Assembly: GCA_964353015.1 (NCBI GenBank)
Contig: CAYGUA010000021.1
Span: forward strand, 27,437-91,436
Origin: JAMZMI01 sp964353015
GTDB lineage: Bacteria; Bacteroidota; Bacteroidia; Cytophagales; Cyclobacteriaceae
DNA: 64,000 bases
Direction: 5' to 3'
Part shown: piece after piece, positions 1-8,804 of the stretch
Position numbering within the stretch: position 1 is the first letter of the stretch
Layout of the letters: each line of letters starts with the position of its first letter
Program-made: the position numbers and the translations under genes
The notes under the pieces: model-generated
Database searches by the model: none
The model's input: the letters and a program-made list of their open reading frames with translations, nothing else
What the model was told of the DNA's origin: nothing

Positions 1-2
1 CA

Positions 3-134
3 GAAAGAGCTGATCTCAGAGCAGAACTACTTAAAATCACCTCCGAGCAAGACCTGCCTCTAATTAGCCTAACAAAAGCTCAAAAGTCTTTAGAAGAGAT
101 ATTTCACCGTCTTACTCAAAATCAAAAATCATGA
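3..134 (+). CDS. gldA: GldA, gliding ABC transporter ATPase (3' end only)
   Basis: This reading frame is open from the window edge and stops at 132-134, so only the last 43 residues are seen. They include the ending SLEEIFHRLT, which is typical of the C-terminus of ABC-2 type ATPases. The stop overlaps the gldF start by four bases (ATGA), so the two are translationally coupled. GldA is the cytoplasmic ATPase that pairs with GldF and GldG in Bacteroidota gliding. The name rests mainly on the neighbours, because the Walker motifs lie outside the window. Confidence 0.75.
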   Translation, partial: ERADLRAELLKITSEQDLPLISLTKAQKSLEEIFHRLTQNQKS

Positions 135-856
135 TCAGCATATTTTTGAAAGAAGTCAATGAGTTTTTGGATTCGCTTATAGCATATGTAGTAATCGGAG
201 TTTTTCTAATCGGTATTGGTTTGCTGATGTGGGTTTTTCCCGATACAAATGTATTAGATTATGGATATGCGAGTATGGAGCCAGTATTTTCTCTTGGGCC
301 ATATGTTTTTATGTTTCTGATTCCGGCTATTACGATGAAGTCATTTGCAGAGGAGCGAAGAAATGGGACACTTGAGTTGCTTTATACGCTTCCTTTCAGA
401 GAAATAGATGTGATTTTAGGGAAGTTCTTTGCTGGGTATTTTCTTGTCTTTTTCTCAATTGTGCCTACGTTGGTATATTATTATTCGCTTAGTCAATTGG
501 GAAATCCAGCAGGCAATTTGGATACTCCAGGCATTATAGGATCATATATTGGTTTGATGCTTTTAGGAGGCTTATTTACCAGTATCGGAATCCTTTCTTC
601 CGCGCTTACTGGCAATCAGATTGTTTCTTTTATTCTCTCGGCTTTTTTATGTTTTTTGCTCTATGCAGGTTTTGATTCTATAGCTGCAATTGACAATTGG
701 TCAGACTGGTCACAAGCTATTTCTGGTTTTGGAATTATGTCTCACTATTCATCCATGAGTAAGGGGTTAATAGATTTGATTGATTTGGCTTATTTCATAG
801 GAGCAATTGCGGTTATTCTGATGATTACTAAACTAATCCTAGGCTTTAAAAAATGA
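131..856 (+). CDS. gldF: GldF, gliding-associated ABC transporter permease
   Basis: A 241-residue integral membrane protein of the ABC-2 permease type. About six hydrophobic segments are visible, the first at residues 16-37 and the last close to the C-terminus. The stretch around residues 70-95 (SFAEERRNGTLELLYTLP) is the conserved cytoplasmic loop of this family. GldF is known as the membrane subunit of the GldAFG transporter needed for gliding in flavobacteria. The gene overlaps gldA upstream and gldG downstream, each by an ATGA, so the three are one operon. Length is normal for GldF. Confidence 0.92.
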   Translation: MISIFLKEVNEFLDSLIAYVVIGVFLIGIGLLMWVFPDTNVLDYGYASMEPVFSLGPYVFMFLIPAITMKSFAEERRNGTLELLYTLPFREIDVILGKFFAGYFLVFFSIVPTLVYYYSLSQLGNPAGNLDTPGIIGSYIGLMLLGGLFTSIGILSSALTGNQIVSFILSAFLCFLLYAGFDSIAAIDNWSDWSQAISGFGIMSHYSSMSKGLIDLIDLAYFIGAIAVILMITKLILGFKK

Positions 857-2538
857 TAAACTGGAGTAGTCATCGGTTGAACTTATTCTTACAAACTGCA
901 ATCACATTGGCTGTAGTTTGGTTGATTTTTCAGTTAGCTGGTCAGTTTCGGGTGCGTTTGGATATGACTGAGGAAAATCGGTTTAGTCTTTCAGAACAGA
1001 CAAAAAACCTGCTTTCCAGATTGGATGAAGATGTATATGTCGAGGTATATCTGGCGGGCGAATTGCCTTCTAATTTCCAAAGATTTCAAAAATCTATCCG
1101 AGAAACATTGGAAGAATTTTCTATCAATGCAAATACAAATATCAATTTCAAATTCATTGATCCATCTATTGCAAAAAGTGCTCAGGCGAGAAATAAATAT
1201 TATCAGGATTTGATTGAAAGGGGATTGCAGCCAACAAATCTCAATTATTCACAAAATGGTCAATCTTCTCAGAAATGGGTTTTTCCAGGTTTGATTTTAT
1301 CGTACAAAGGGAGCGAAATCAGCCTAAATTTATTGAAAGGCAATCGTACTACCTCTCCTGATGAAATGATCAATCAATCCATCGAAGGATTGGAATATGA
1401 GTTGGCAAGTGGAATTATCCAACTTTCTGAACTGAGAAGAAAGCGTGTAGGTCTGATCATCGGACATCAGGAACCAGATACTGCACAGCTCGCAGGATTT
1501 ACAAATTTGGTTTTGTCAAAATATGATCTCTATAAACTTAATCTGAAGGAAAAAACCACACCAATAACCGGGTATGATTTGTTGGTTTTGGCCAAGCCGG
1601 TTACTGGATTCACAAATATGGAAAAATATCTACTTGATCAATATGTGATGAAAGGCGGGAAGTTGCTGATGTTTTTAGATGCGCTTCGTGTTAATATGGA
1701 TAGCGCATCTGGCGATGGGACTGTAGCCATACCATACAAAACCAATCTCACCGATTTGCTATTCAAATATGGTGTTCGAATCAACCAGGATTATGTGGCA
1801 GATCTGAATTGTGGCGATTTTCCAATTGTAGCAGGAAATATTGGTAATCAACCTCAGATCCGTATGCTTCCATGGCCCTATTTTCCTATTATCACCAATT
1901 ACGGCGATCATCCTGTTGTGAAAAATCTTGATGCAGTCATGATTCGATTTGCCTCAACCATTGATACGGTGAAAGCTGTAGGAATTAGAAAAACGCCTTT
2001 GATGATGACTTCCGCACATACCAAAGTTTTGGGTACTCCTGTACAGGTAAGTTTTAATGATTTGAAATCTGATTTATTACCAGATAAGTTTCAGTCCGGC
2101 CCGCAAGCTGTGGGATATCTTTTAGAGGGCGCTTTCACCTCGCTTTATAAGAATAAATTTCCACCAAAAGGCATGGATAAAAACGAGATGATTGAAGATG
2201 GCATTTTATCCAAAATAGCCGTAATCGCAGATGGAGATCTGATCAGAAATGAATTGAGTTTGGAAGACGGCAAGCCTTTGGCTTTGGGAGTTGAGCCGTA
2301 TAGTCAAGCGCGATATGCCAATGAGGATTTGATTATGAATCTGATAGATTATTTGATGGATGATGAGGGCATTATCCAATCAAGAACCAAAGAAATCAAG
2401 ATAAGACCTCTGGATAAAGTGAGGATCAAAGAGGAGCGACTGAAATGGCAAATAGTGAATTTGGTGGTTCCTATTTTATTACTATTGGCGTTTGGCTTGG
2501 TTAAAACTCTTGTCAGGAAAAAACAAAATCAGAGATAA
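853..2538 (+). CDS. gldG: GldG, gliding-associated ABC transporter auxiliary protein
   Basis: A 561-residue protein with an N-terminal transmembrane helix (about residues 11-30), a long extracytoplasmic region and a C-terminal helix (about 535-552) followed by a basic tail. This is the layout of GldG, which contains an ABC-type uncharacterised transport domain. The segment MTEENRFSLSEQTKNLLSRL near the N-terminus is typical of the family. It starts inside the end of gldF (ATGA overlap), and its stop shares one base with the next start (TAATG). It acts at the inner membrane with GldA and GldF. Confidence 0.92.
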   Translation: MINWSSHRLNLFLQTAITLAVVWLIFQLAGQFRVRLDMTEENRFSLSEQTKNLLSRLDEDVYVEVYLAGELPSNFQRFQKSIRETLEEFSINANTNINFKFIDPSIAKSAQARNKYYQDLIERGLQPTNLNYSQNGQSSQKWVFPGLILSYKGSEISLNLLKGNRTTSPDEMINQSIEGLEYELASGIIQLSELRRKRVGLIIGHQEPDTAQLAGFTNLVLSKYDLYKLNLKEKTTPITGYDLLVLAKPVTGFTNMEKYLLDQYVMKGGKLLMFLDALRVNMDSASGDGTVAIPYKTNLTDLLFKYGVRINQDYVADLNCGDFPIVAGNIGNQPQIRMLPWPYFPIITNYGDHPVVKNLDAVMIRFASTIDTVKAVGIRKTPLMMTSAHTKVLGTPVQVSFNDLKSDLLPDKFQSGPQAVGYLLEGAFTSLYKNKFPPKGMDKNEMIEDGILSKIAVIADGDLIRNELSLEDGKPLALGVEPYSQARYANEDLIMNLIDYLMDDEGIIQSRTKEIKIRPLDKVRIKEERLKWQIVNLVVPILLLLAFGLVKTLVRKKQNQR

Positions 2539-3434
2539 TGAGCAGGAAAAACAAACGCCTCTTCTTGATTTTAGTGTTGATCATTCTTGTGAATGTCATT
2601 GTCTTTTTAATTCCTCAAAAAGGATCTCAGCTTGCTTATGATGAGTCGATGTTTTCTGTACAGGATACGGCTGCTATGACCAGAATTAGATTTTTCAACG
2701 AAGAATCAAATGTGCTTTTGACAAAAGCAGATGAAGGATGGGAACTCAATGGGAAATATCCTGTTGATGAAAGTCTGAGACGTTTGCTTTTCAATATTCT
2801 TCAAAGAGTGAAGGTGAAAAGACCTTCTGGTAACTTATTGGAGTCGGAGGTTACGGTTGAGATTAATGGCGAAGTGTTTGGAGTCACAGGAAATGCGACT
2901 CGCACCAAGACATATTTCACAAAAGATGAGAAATCTTATGAAGTGGAAATTCCCGGATATCGGGATTATCTGGCGAATATTTTTGAATTAAAAAGTGATC
3001 AATGGAGAGATAGATTGATATATAATGGAAGTTGGAGAACTATTCAATATTTGAAGCTTGATTATATCTTAACAGATGAAGATGATTTTGAAATACGATT
3101 CAACGATAAGTTTTTTGAAGTGGGTGAGGTTCAAAAGATGGATTCATCTGCCGTAATAGACTATCTCAATCAATTTCAATATATGCAAGCCAATGAACGT
3201 CTGAGTGAAGGTAGATTCGCTAAATATGATAGTTTATCAATGACTAACCCAATAGCTACAATCACCATAGAATCTATAAACTACAGTACTCCGGAATATT
3301 TTCAGATCTATCCATCCTTAGGCAATGAAAGGTTTCACTTAATTAAAAATAGTGCGAATGAGCTCATGATTTTTGATCAAAAAAGAGTCAAAGATTTATT
3401 AAGGCGCAGAAAGGATTTTAAACTTGTGGAGTGA
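2538..3434 (+). CDS. DUF4340-like membrane-anchored protein of the gld operon
   Basis: A 298-residue protein with one N-terminal transmembrane helix (residues 7-25) and a periplasmic remainder. The region around residues 40-130, which contains a WELNGKYPVDE segment and compares a folded value with paired residues, resembles DUF4340 proteins that accompany GldG-like transporters. It shares the TAATG junction with gldG, so it is very probably cotranscribed and works with the GldAFG complex. In many Bacteroidota a gene of this kind sits between gldG and dnaN, as here. The exact role is not known. Confidence 0.7.
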   Translation: MSRKNKRLFLILVLIILVNVIVFLIPQKGSQLAYDESMFSVQDTAAMTRIRFFNEESNVLLTKADEGWELNGKYPVDESLRRLLFNILQRVKVKRPSGNLLESEVTVEINGEVFGVTGNATRTKTYFTKDEKSYEVEIPGYRDYLANIFELKSDQWRDRLIYNGSWRTIQYLKLDYILTDEDDFEIRFNDKFFEVGEVQKMDSSAVIDYLNQFQYMQANERLSEGRFAKYDSLSMTNPIATITIESINYSTPEYFQIYPSLGNERFHLIKNSANELMIFDQKRVKDLLRRRKDFKLVE

Positions 3435-3470
3435 GTCTCAATTTAGGGCTGTTATATCAACTTTTGTTCT

Positions 3471-3478
3471 TAAATTTG
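3471..3478 (+). promoter_or_regulatory. Possible -7 element of the dnaN promoter
   Basis: TAAATTTG matches the Bacteroidota -7 consensus TAnnTTTG. It lies 102 bases before the dnaN ATG, which would give a leader of about 95 bases carrying the hairpins at 3493-3556. No good -33 TTTG is seen at the usual distance, so this is tentative. Confidence 0.35.
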
Positions 3479-3492
3479 ACGCCCAAATCCAA

Positions 3493-3556
3493 ATTCATAA
3501 GACTTGAAGTTTATGAATATTATCAACCATCATTTTTCTTGTAAAATGGTGGTTGA
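3493..3556 (+). promoter_or_regulatory. Two consecutive hairpins in the dnaN leader
   Basis: The first is an 8-bp inverted repeat, ATTCATAA at 3493-3500 and TTATGAAT at 3511-3518. The second is a 14-bp stem, 3523-3536 against 3543-3556, with one G-U pair and a 6-base loop. The second stem ends 23 bases before the dnaN start. Neither is followed by a run of T on the plus strand, so a classical terminator for the gld operon is less likely than an mRNA leader structure or a protein-binding site. Confidence 0.55.
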
Positions 3557-3579
3557 CGACCTATTAAAAACACATATAT

Positions 3580-4704
3580 ATGAAATTTATAGTATCCTCG
3601 TCTTATTTGCTTAAGCAACTTTCTACAATTAACGGGGTAATTACGACTAATCCTGTTGTGCCAATTCTTGAGAATTTTTTGTTTGAAATCAAAGAAGGAA
3701 CGCTCACAATCACTGCATCTGATCTTCAGACGAGTATGATTACAGAAATGGAAGTGGAAGCCAAAGAAGATGGTAGTATTGCAATTCCAGCAAAAATATT
3801 GCTAGAGACGTTAAGAAATCTTCCTGAGCAGCCAGTAACATTTACGATTGATTCAGATACATATAGCATTGAGATAAACTCTGACAATGGGCGATATAAA
3901 TTGTCTGGTGAAAATGCAACGGATTTTCCTAAGATTCCTGCTGTATCAGATGGCTATGCGGTAAATATGTCTTCTGGTATATTGGCACAAGCAATCAACA
4001 ATACCATTTTCGCCACTAGCAATGACGAACTTCGACCAGCAATGACAGGAGTTTACGTGAAGTTGGATGAAACTAATGCGACCTTCGTTGCAACTGACAG
4101 TCACAGGCTTATCAGATACCGCAGAGTAGATGTTGCAGCGGATATGGCTCATAGCATGATTATCCCAAGGAAAGCATTGACTTTGCTGAAGACCACTTTG
4201 CCATCTGAAAACACAAATGTGAATGTGGAATTCAATGCATCAAACGCATTCTTCAATTTTAACAATGTGAAGATGATCTGTCGTTTGATTGACGAAAGAT
4301 TTCCGGATTATGAAAATGTGATTCCAGTAGATAATAAGAATGCTATAGTAATCAATAGATCATCACTTTTGAGTTCGTTGAAAAGGATTGCTATTTACGC
4401 AAACAAGACTACCCATCAGGTAAGATTGAAAATCACAGGAAGTGAATTGATGATTTCCGCTGAAGATTTAGATTTTTCAAATGAAGCTAATGAAAGACTC
4501 TCTTGCGAACATGATGGAGAAGATATAGAAATTGGATTCAATGCAAAGTTTTTGATAGAGATGCTAAGTAATCTCGACGCAAATGAACTGACATTAAAGT
4601 TGAGTGCTCCAAACAGAGCGGGTATCATTACTCCAAATGATAAAGATGACAATGAAGACATCCTAATGCTAGTGATGCCAGTCATGCTTAACAACCAAGT
4701 ATAA
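3580..4704 (+). CDS. dnaN: DNA polymerase III beta subunit (sliding clamp)
   Basis: A 374-residue protein, the normal length for a bacterial beta clamp. It encircles DNA as a dimer and tethers the replicative polymerase. The three repeated clamp domains span roughly residues 1-120, 130-245 and 250-374. Recognisable blocks are LETLRNLPEQPVTF, FATSNDELRPAMTGVYV and ATDSHRL, and the C-terminal VMPVML is the typical clamp ending. The ATG start is the only sensible one. A strong terminator follows directly, and a structured leader precedes it. It is not beside dnaA or recF in this window, so it gives no evidence for a nearby replication origin. Confidence 0.98.
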   Translation: MKFIVSSSYLLKQLSTINGVITTNPVVPILENFLFEIKEGTLTITASDLQTSMITEMEVEAKEDGSIAIPAKILLETLRNLPEQPVTFTIDSDTYSIEINSDNGRYKLSGENATDFPKIPAVSDGYAVNMSSGILAQAINNTIFATSNDELRPAMTGVYVKLDETNATFVATDSHRLIRYRRVDVAADMAHSMIIPRKALTLLKTTLPSENTNVNVEFNASNAFFNFNNVKMICRLIDERFPDYENVIPVDNKNAIVINRSSLLSSLKRIAIYANKTTHQVRLKITGSELMISAEDLDFSNEANERLSCEHDGEDIEIGFNAKFLIEMLSNLDANELTLKLSAPNRAGIITPNDKDDNEDILMLVMPVMLNNQV

Positions 4705-4738
4705 AAAAAATGCGCAGAAAATTCTTCTGCGTTTTTTT
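4703..4738 (+). terminator. Rho-independent terminator of dnaN
   Basis: CGCAGAA (4713-4719) pairs with TTCTGCG (4725-4731) around a 5-base loop. The stem is preceded by eight A and followed by seven T. Confidence 0.85.
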
Positions 4739-4750
4739 ATCATAAAAAAA

Positions 4751-4790
4751 TGACTAAATTAGTCATGAAAATAAAAGTCAAATTTAGTTG
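4751..4790 (+). promoter_or_regulatory. Palindromic operator-like site upstream of fic
   Basis: TGACTAAATTAGTCA at 4751-4765 has 7-base arms around a single central base. A degenerate second copy in the reverse sense covers about 4776-4790 and runs into the start codon. The Fic protein encoded just downstream begins with an HTH domain, so the simplest reading is an autorepression operator. That role is inferred from position and symmetry only. Confidence 0.5.
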
Positions 4791-5860
4791 TGAAAAATCT
4801 TCATCAAATTCTCAGAGGAGCAAGGCAAGCCAAAGGGCTGAAATTGAGGGAGATTGCCTCATATTTAAAAATAGACCAGGCACTTATAAGCCGCTATGAA
4901 AATGGTGATAGGATGCCAAGCGAAGATCAGCTTGTAATGCTGGCTAAATTTCTAGATCTGAATCCTCAACAACTGAAAAGAGCATGGTTGGCCGATAAAA
5001 TCGTGAAAATGATCGCATATGAGCCAGATGCATTGGAAGTTTTGGCTGTGGCTGAAAGTAGGGTGGAATATCTTGTGAGCTCCAAAACTTTTGAAGTACC
5101 AGAAATTTCTAATGAACTAAAAGAGAAGCTGGATTATGCTGATCTTCTGAAGAGAAAGTGGAATAAAGTAAAGCCATTGAACCAAACTCAACTTTCAAAA
5201 ATGAAAGAGTTTTTCAATGTGGAGAATACATTTGAAAGTAACAGAATTGAAGGAAACACACTTTCACTTCAAGAAACACATCTTGTGGTGAATGAAGGGC
5301 TCACCATTGGTGGTAAATCCATGCGGGAGCATTTGGAAGCCATCAATCATTTGGAAGCACTGGGTTTTATTGAAGAATTGATCCTAAGTCGTGAGGATGT
5401 GACTAGAAGAAATCTGCTACAACTTCATTCCTTGATATTGAAAGGTGTGGATTCACCCAATGCGGGTGTTTATAGAAATGTACCAGTGAGAATCAGTGGA
5501 AGCAGTCATGAACCTCCACAGCCGTATCTTTTAGATAAGCTAATGGAAGATTTTTTTCATCATTACAAACTACAGAAAAACAGACTTCATCCGGTGATAT
5601 TGGCTGCAGAAGTGCACGAAAGATTGGTAAGTATTCATCCGTTTGTCGATGGAAATGGAAGATCTTCTCGTCTTTTGATGAATATGGTTTTGCTTCAAAA
5701 TGGATACACTTTGACACATATCAAAGGAGATCCTGCAAGTAGAATTGCATATTATAAATCTCTTGAGGATGTTCAGGTTAATAATAAACCTGAGCCGTTT
5801 TACGAATTGGTCATTGATTCAGCCATTAATTCACTTGAAGAGCATTTGAAGATGACTTAA
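4790..5860 (+). CDS. HTH-Fic protein (class II-like AMP transferase)
   Basis: A 356-residue protein starting at GTG. Residues 1-62 form an XRE-type HTH domain (LREIASYLKIDQALISRYEN). A Fic domain follows, with the active motif HPFVDGNGRSSR at 283-294, including the catalytic His283 and the phosphate-binding DGNGR. SNRIEG at 150-155 fits the inhibitory motif (S/T)xxxE(G/N) placed before the Fic core, as in class II enzymes. Fic proteins transfer AMP from ATP to hydroxyl groups on target proteins, and some also remove it. The HTH fusion and the palindrome just upstream suggest self-regulation. The target is unknown. It is flanked by terminators on both sides, so it is transcribed alone. Confidence 0.9.
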   Translation: MKNLHQILRGARQAKGLKLREIASYLKIDQALISRYENGDRMPSEDQLVMLAKFLDLNPQQLKRAWLADKIVKMIAYEPDALEVLAVAESRVEYLVSSKTFEVPEISNELKEKLDYADLLKRKWNKVKPLNQTQLSKMKEFFNVENTFESNRIEGNTLSLQETHLVVNEGLTIGGKSMREHLEAINHLEALGFIEELILSREDVTRRNLLQLHSLILKGVDSPNAGVYRNVPVRISGSSHEPPQPYLLDKLMEDFFHHYKLQKNRLHPVILAAEVHERLVSIHPFVDGNGRSSRLLMNMVLLQNGYTLTHIKGDPASRIAYYKSLEDVQVNNKPEPFYELVIDSAINSLEEHLKMT

Positions 5861-5861
5861 T

Positions 5862-5889
5862 AAAAAAGGCCCCAGCTGGGGCCTTTTTT
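5862..5889. terminator. Bidirectional terminator between fic and topA
   Basis: A perfect 28-base palindrome with 14-base arms (AAAAAAGGCCCCAG and its complement). It provides a GC-rich stem and a T run in both directions, serving the convergent fic and topA genes. It overlaps the topA stop codon. Confidence 0.92.
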
Positions 5890-8206
5890 ATTTCTTTCTA
5901 CCTCGAGCTTTTTTCTCAGGGGCTTTTTCTGCCAATTCCTTGCACTCTTCGTAAGTAAGAGATTCAGGTGCTTTGTCTTTTGGTATTTTCACGTTTTTCT
6001 TACCGAATTTGATGTAAGGACCAAACCGGCCATTCAGTACCTGAACTTCAGGATCTTCATCAAACGTTTTGATGAATTTATTGGCATCAGATTCTCTTTT
6101 TGCCAGGATCAATTCGATAGCTTCTGATTCAGAAATAGTAAGTGGATCTTGTTCTTTTGGAAGTGATACGAATTTCCCATCATGTCTTATATATGGCCCA
6201 AATCGACCAATCGCTGCGGTCATTACTTTTCCTTCAAGTTCCCCCACATTTCTTGGTAGCTTGAATAGCTCCAGCGCTTCATCCAGAGTGATGTTTTCTA
6301 TAAACTGACCTTTTCTCAGACTCGCATATTGTGGCTTAGCTTCTTCATCAGATTCTGGAGATTCACCAAGCTGAACATAAGCCCCGTATCGTCCCATACG
6401 CGCATATATATTCAATCCAGTTTTTGGATCTACGCCTAATTCCCTGGCTGCCGAAATATCAGCCCTTTGCATATTTTCGGTATTTTCAACTTTCGAATGG
6501 AATTTGCCATAGAAAGATTTGATCATATCCTGCCAAGATTTTCCTCCATGAGCAATATCATCAAACTCTTTTTCTACATCAGCTGTAAATGAAAAGTCCA
6601 CAACATTTGAGAAGTTTTCAACCAAAAAATCGTTGACAATCATGGCAATGTTGGTTGGGAAAAGCTTGTTTTTTTCCGCTCCTGTCATTTCTGATTTTAT
6701 TTTCTTGGATGTTTTATTCGCTTCAAGAATGAGTTCTGTGTATTGACGTTCTTTTCCTTCTCTGGACTCCTTGATTACATATTCTCTTTTTTGAATAGTG
6801 GAAATTGTAGGAGCATAAGTAGATGGTCTGCCAATTCCCATTTCTTCTAATTCCTTTACTAAACTGGCTTCTGTAAACCTTGCCGCCGGTCTTGAGAATC
6901 CTTCCTTGGCCATCATTTGACTCAAATCCAGTTTTTGACCTATGGTTAAAGGAGGGAGCATCGACTTTTGATCTTCATCATCATCTTCGTCAGTGGATTC
7001 CAAATATACTTTTAGGAAACCTTCAAATATGATGACTTCACCTCTTGCAACTAAGGTTTCATCTGTTGTTGAAATACCTATAGTTGCGGTGGTTTTTTCT
7101 AATCTCGCGTCAGCCATTTGCGATGCAATAGCTCGCTTCCAGATTAACTCATACAACCTACCTTCAGCTGAGCTTCCCCCCAAATTAGATACATTGAAAT
7201 TTGTAGGCCTAATAGCTTCGTGAGCTTCCTGCGCTGATTGTGATTTTGTTTTGTACGCTCTGTTTTGAATGAACTCCTGGCCATAAGCTGAAGATATTTC
7301 AGCGTTTGCTCCATTTATTGCTTCTTGTGATAAGTTTACTGAGTCGGTTCTCATGTAAGAGATTTTACCCGCTTCATAAAGCTTTTGTGCCAGTGACATG
7401 GTGTAAGACACAGAATACCCTAATTTCCTACTTGCTTCCTGCTGTAGCGTGGAAGTGGTGAAAGGTGGAGCCGGACTTTTCTTTGCTGGTTTGGTTTCTA
7501 AATTGTTAATTTGGAAATCAGCTCCTACACAAGTTTCTAGAAATGCTTGCGCCTCACCTTCGGTTTTGAATCTTTTACCCAGTTCTGCCTGAAGAACTTT
7601 ACCCTGATCAAGCAGAAAATTGGCTGTGATTTTAAAACTAGAAATTGAATCAAATTTTTCAATGGCTCTTTCTCTTTCTACAACCAACCTGACCGCCACG
7701 GACTGTACACGGCCAGCAGAAAGGCCTCTTCGGACTTTTTTCCAAAGGACTGGAGATAACTCGAAACCTACCAAACGATCCAGAATCCTTCTTGCTTGTT
7801 GTGCATTTACAAGATCTATATCAATGCCTCTAGGGTTTAAAATAGCATTTTGAATCGCACTTTTGGTGATTTCCCTAAATACAATTCGTCTTGTATTGGA
7901 ATCATTCAGATTCAAGGCTTCTTTTAAATGCCATGATATGGCTTCTCCTTCACGGTCATCATCACTTGCTAGATAGATGATATCTGCCTCCTTGGTTAGC
8001 TTTTTCAGCTCTCTAATTACATCTTTTTTGTCAGCGGAAATCTCATATGTGGGTTCGAAATTGTTTTCAATATCGATCGCTTTATCACCTTTTGGTAAAT
8101 CCCGCACATGCCCGTAGCTGGATTTTACCGTGTAATCTTTGCCCAAATATCCTTCTATTGTTTTTGCCTTTGCGGGGGACTCTACTATTACCAGGTTTTT
8201 TGCCAT
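5888..8206 (-). CDS. topA: DNA topoisomerase I (type IA)
   Basis: A 772-residue enzyme that relaxes negative supercoils. The N-terminal TOPRIM domain opens with NLVIVESPAKAKTIEGYLG and carries DDDREGEA near residue 90. The catalytic tyrosine is Tyr284 in ISYMRTDSVNLS. The C-terminal third has no zinc-finger cysteines and instead carries glycine-rich repeats of the type GRFGPYIKFGKK, as is usual in Bacteroidota. The C-terminus is lysine-rich. It is convergent with fic and divergent from the sixA-like gene, with a 127-base upstream region. Confidence 0.97.
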   Translation of the reverse strand: MAKNLVIVESPAKAKTIEGYLGKDYTVKSSYGHVRDLPKGDKAIDIENNFEPTYEISADKKDVIRELKKLTKEADIIYLASDDDREGEAISWHLKEALNLNDSNTRRIVFREITKSAIQNAILNPRGIDIDLVNAQQARRILDRLVGFELSPVLWKKVRRGLSAGRVQSVAVRLVVERERAIEKFDSISSFKITANFLLDQGKVLQAELGKRFKTEGEAQAFLETCVGADFQINNLETKPAKKSPAPPFTTSTLQQEASRKLGYSVSYTMSLAQKLYEAGKISYMRTDSVNLSQEAINGANAEISSAYGQEFIQNRAYKTKSQSAQEAHEAIRPTNFNVSNLGGSSAEGRLYELIWKRAIASQMADARLEKTTATIGISTTDETLVARGEVIIFEGFLKVYLESTDEDDDEDQKSMLPPLTIGQKLDLSQMMAKEGFSRPAARFTEASLVKELEEMGIGRPSTYAPTISTIQKREYVIKESREGKERQYTELILEANKTSKKIKSEMTGAEKNKLFPTNIAMIVNDFLVENFSNVVDFSFTADVEKEFDDIAHGGKSWQDMIKSFYGKFHSKVENTENMQRADISAARELGVDPKTGLNIYARMGRYGAYVQLGESPESDEEAKPQYASLRKGQFIENITLDEALELFKLPRNVGELEGKVMTAAIGRFGPYIRHDGKFVSLPKEQDPLTISESEAIELILAKRESDANKFIKTFDEDPEVQVLNGRFGPYIKFGKKNVKIPKDKAPESLTYEECKELAEKAPEKKARGRKK

Positions 8207-8333
8207 GCTTCTCTATCTATTCAAAAATCAATGCTAAAATATCTTGAAATTTTGTTAATTACTCCAAATTAGGCTTAATGATAGGCGCATAATTAATACT
8301 TAATTGCTCTAACACAAACAGAATCTAATAAAG

Positions 8334-8804
8334 ATGGCAAGAAAAATATTTCTGTTGAGACATGGGGAAGCGGCAATGCCAGAGCATGGTGTGATGGATT
8401 TTGACCGACCTCTTACGAATAAAGGATTTAATCATATTCGGTCGCTTGGAGCCAAACTCGCCCTTGAAAAATTTAATCCGTCAATCGTTTATAGCAGTAC
8501 TTCTTTAAGGACAAGACAGACTTGTCAGAATCTCTATGAATCAATGAATCAAGGCTGGGATATAGAGTTTATGGATGACGTGTATGAGGCTTCTGTACGT
8601 ACGCTTTTCGAAATTTTGTCTCAAACAGAGCGTGAGCACCATAGTATTCTGTTAATTGGCCACAATCCTTCTATCAGTTTTCTTGCTGAATACCTGACTG
8701 GAGAATATGTTGGTAATATGTCACCTGGACAGTTGGTTAAGCTTGAATTTGGGTTGAGTGATTGGTCAGAACTTTCACAGCAAACCTGCAATCTTGTCAT
8801 TTGA
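8334..8804 (+). CDS. sixA: SixA-like phosphohistidine phosphatase
   Basis: A 156-residue single-domain histidine phosphatase. The phosphate-accepting motif is LLRHGEA at residues 7-13, with RTRQTC near 61-66 and the second catalytic His in LIGHNPSI. SixA proteins remove phosphate from histidine in phosphorelay or phosphotransferase proteins; the substrate here is not known. The stop shares one base with the next start (TGATG), so it is cotranslated with the glycerate kinase. Confidence 0.85.
   Translation: MARKIFLLRHGEAAMPEHGVMDFDRPLTNKGFNHIRSLGAKLALEKFNPSIVYSSTSLRTRQTCQNLYESMNQGWDIEFMDDVYEASVRTLFEILSQTEREHHSILLIGHNPSISFLAEYLTGEYVGNMSPGQLVKLEFGLSDWSELSQQTCNLVI

Noticed and set aside
3580..4704. 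Replication origin next to dnaN
   Set aside because: No dnaA, recF, DnaA-box cluster or AT-rich unwinding region was seen around dnaN.
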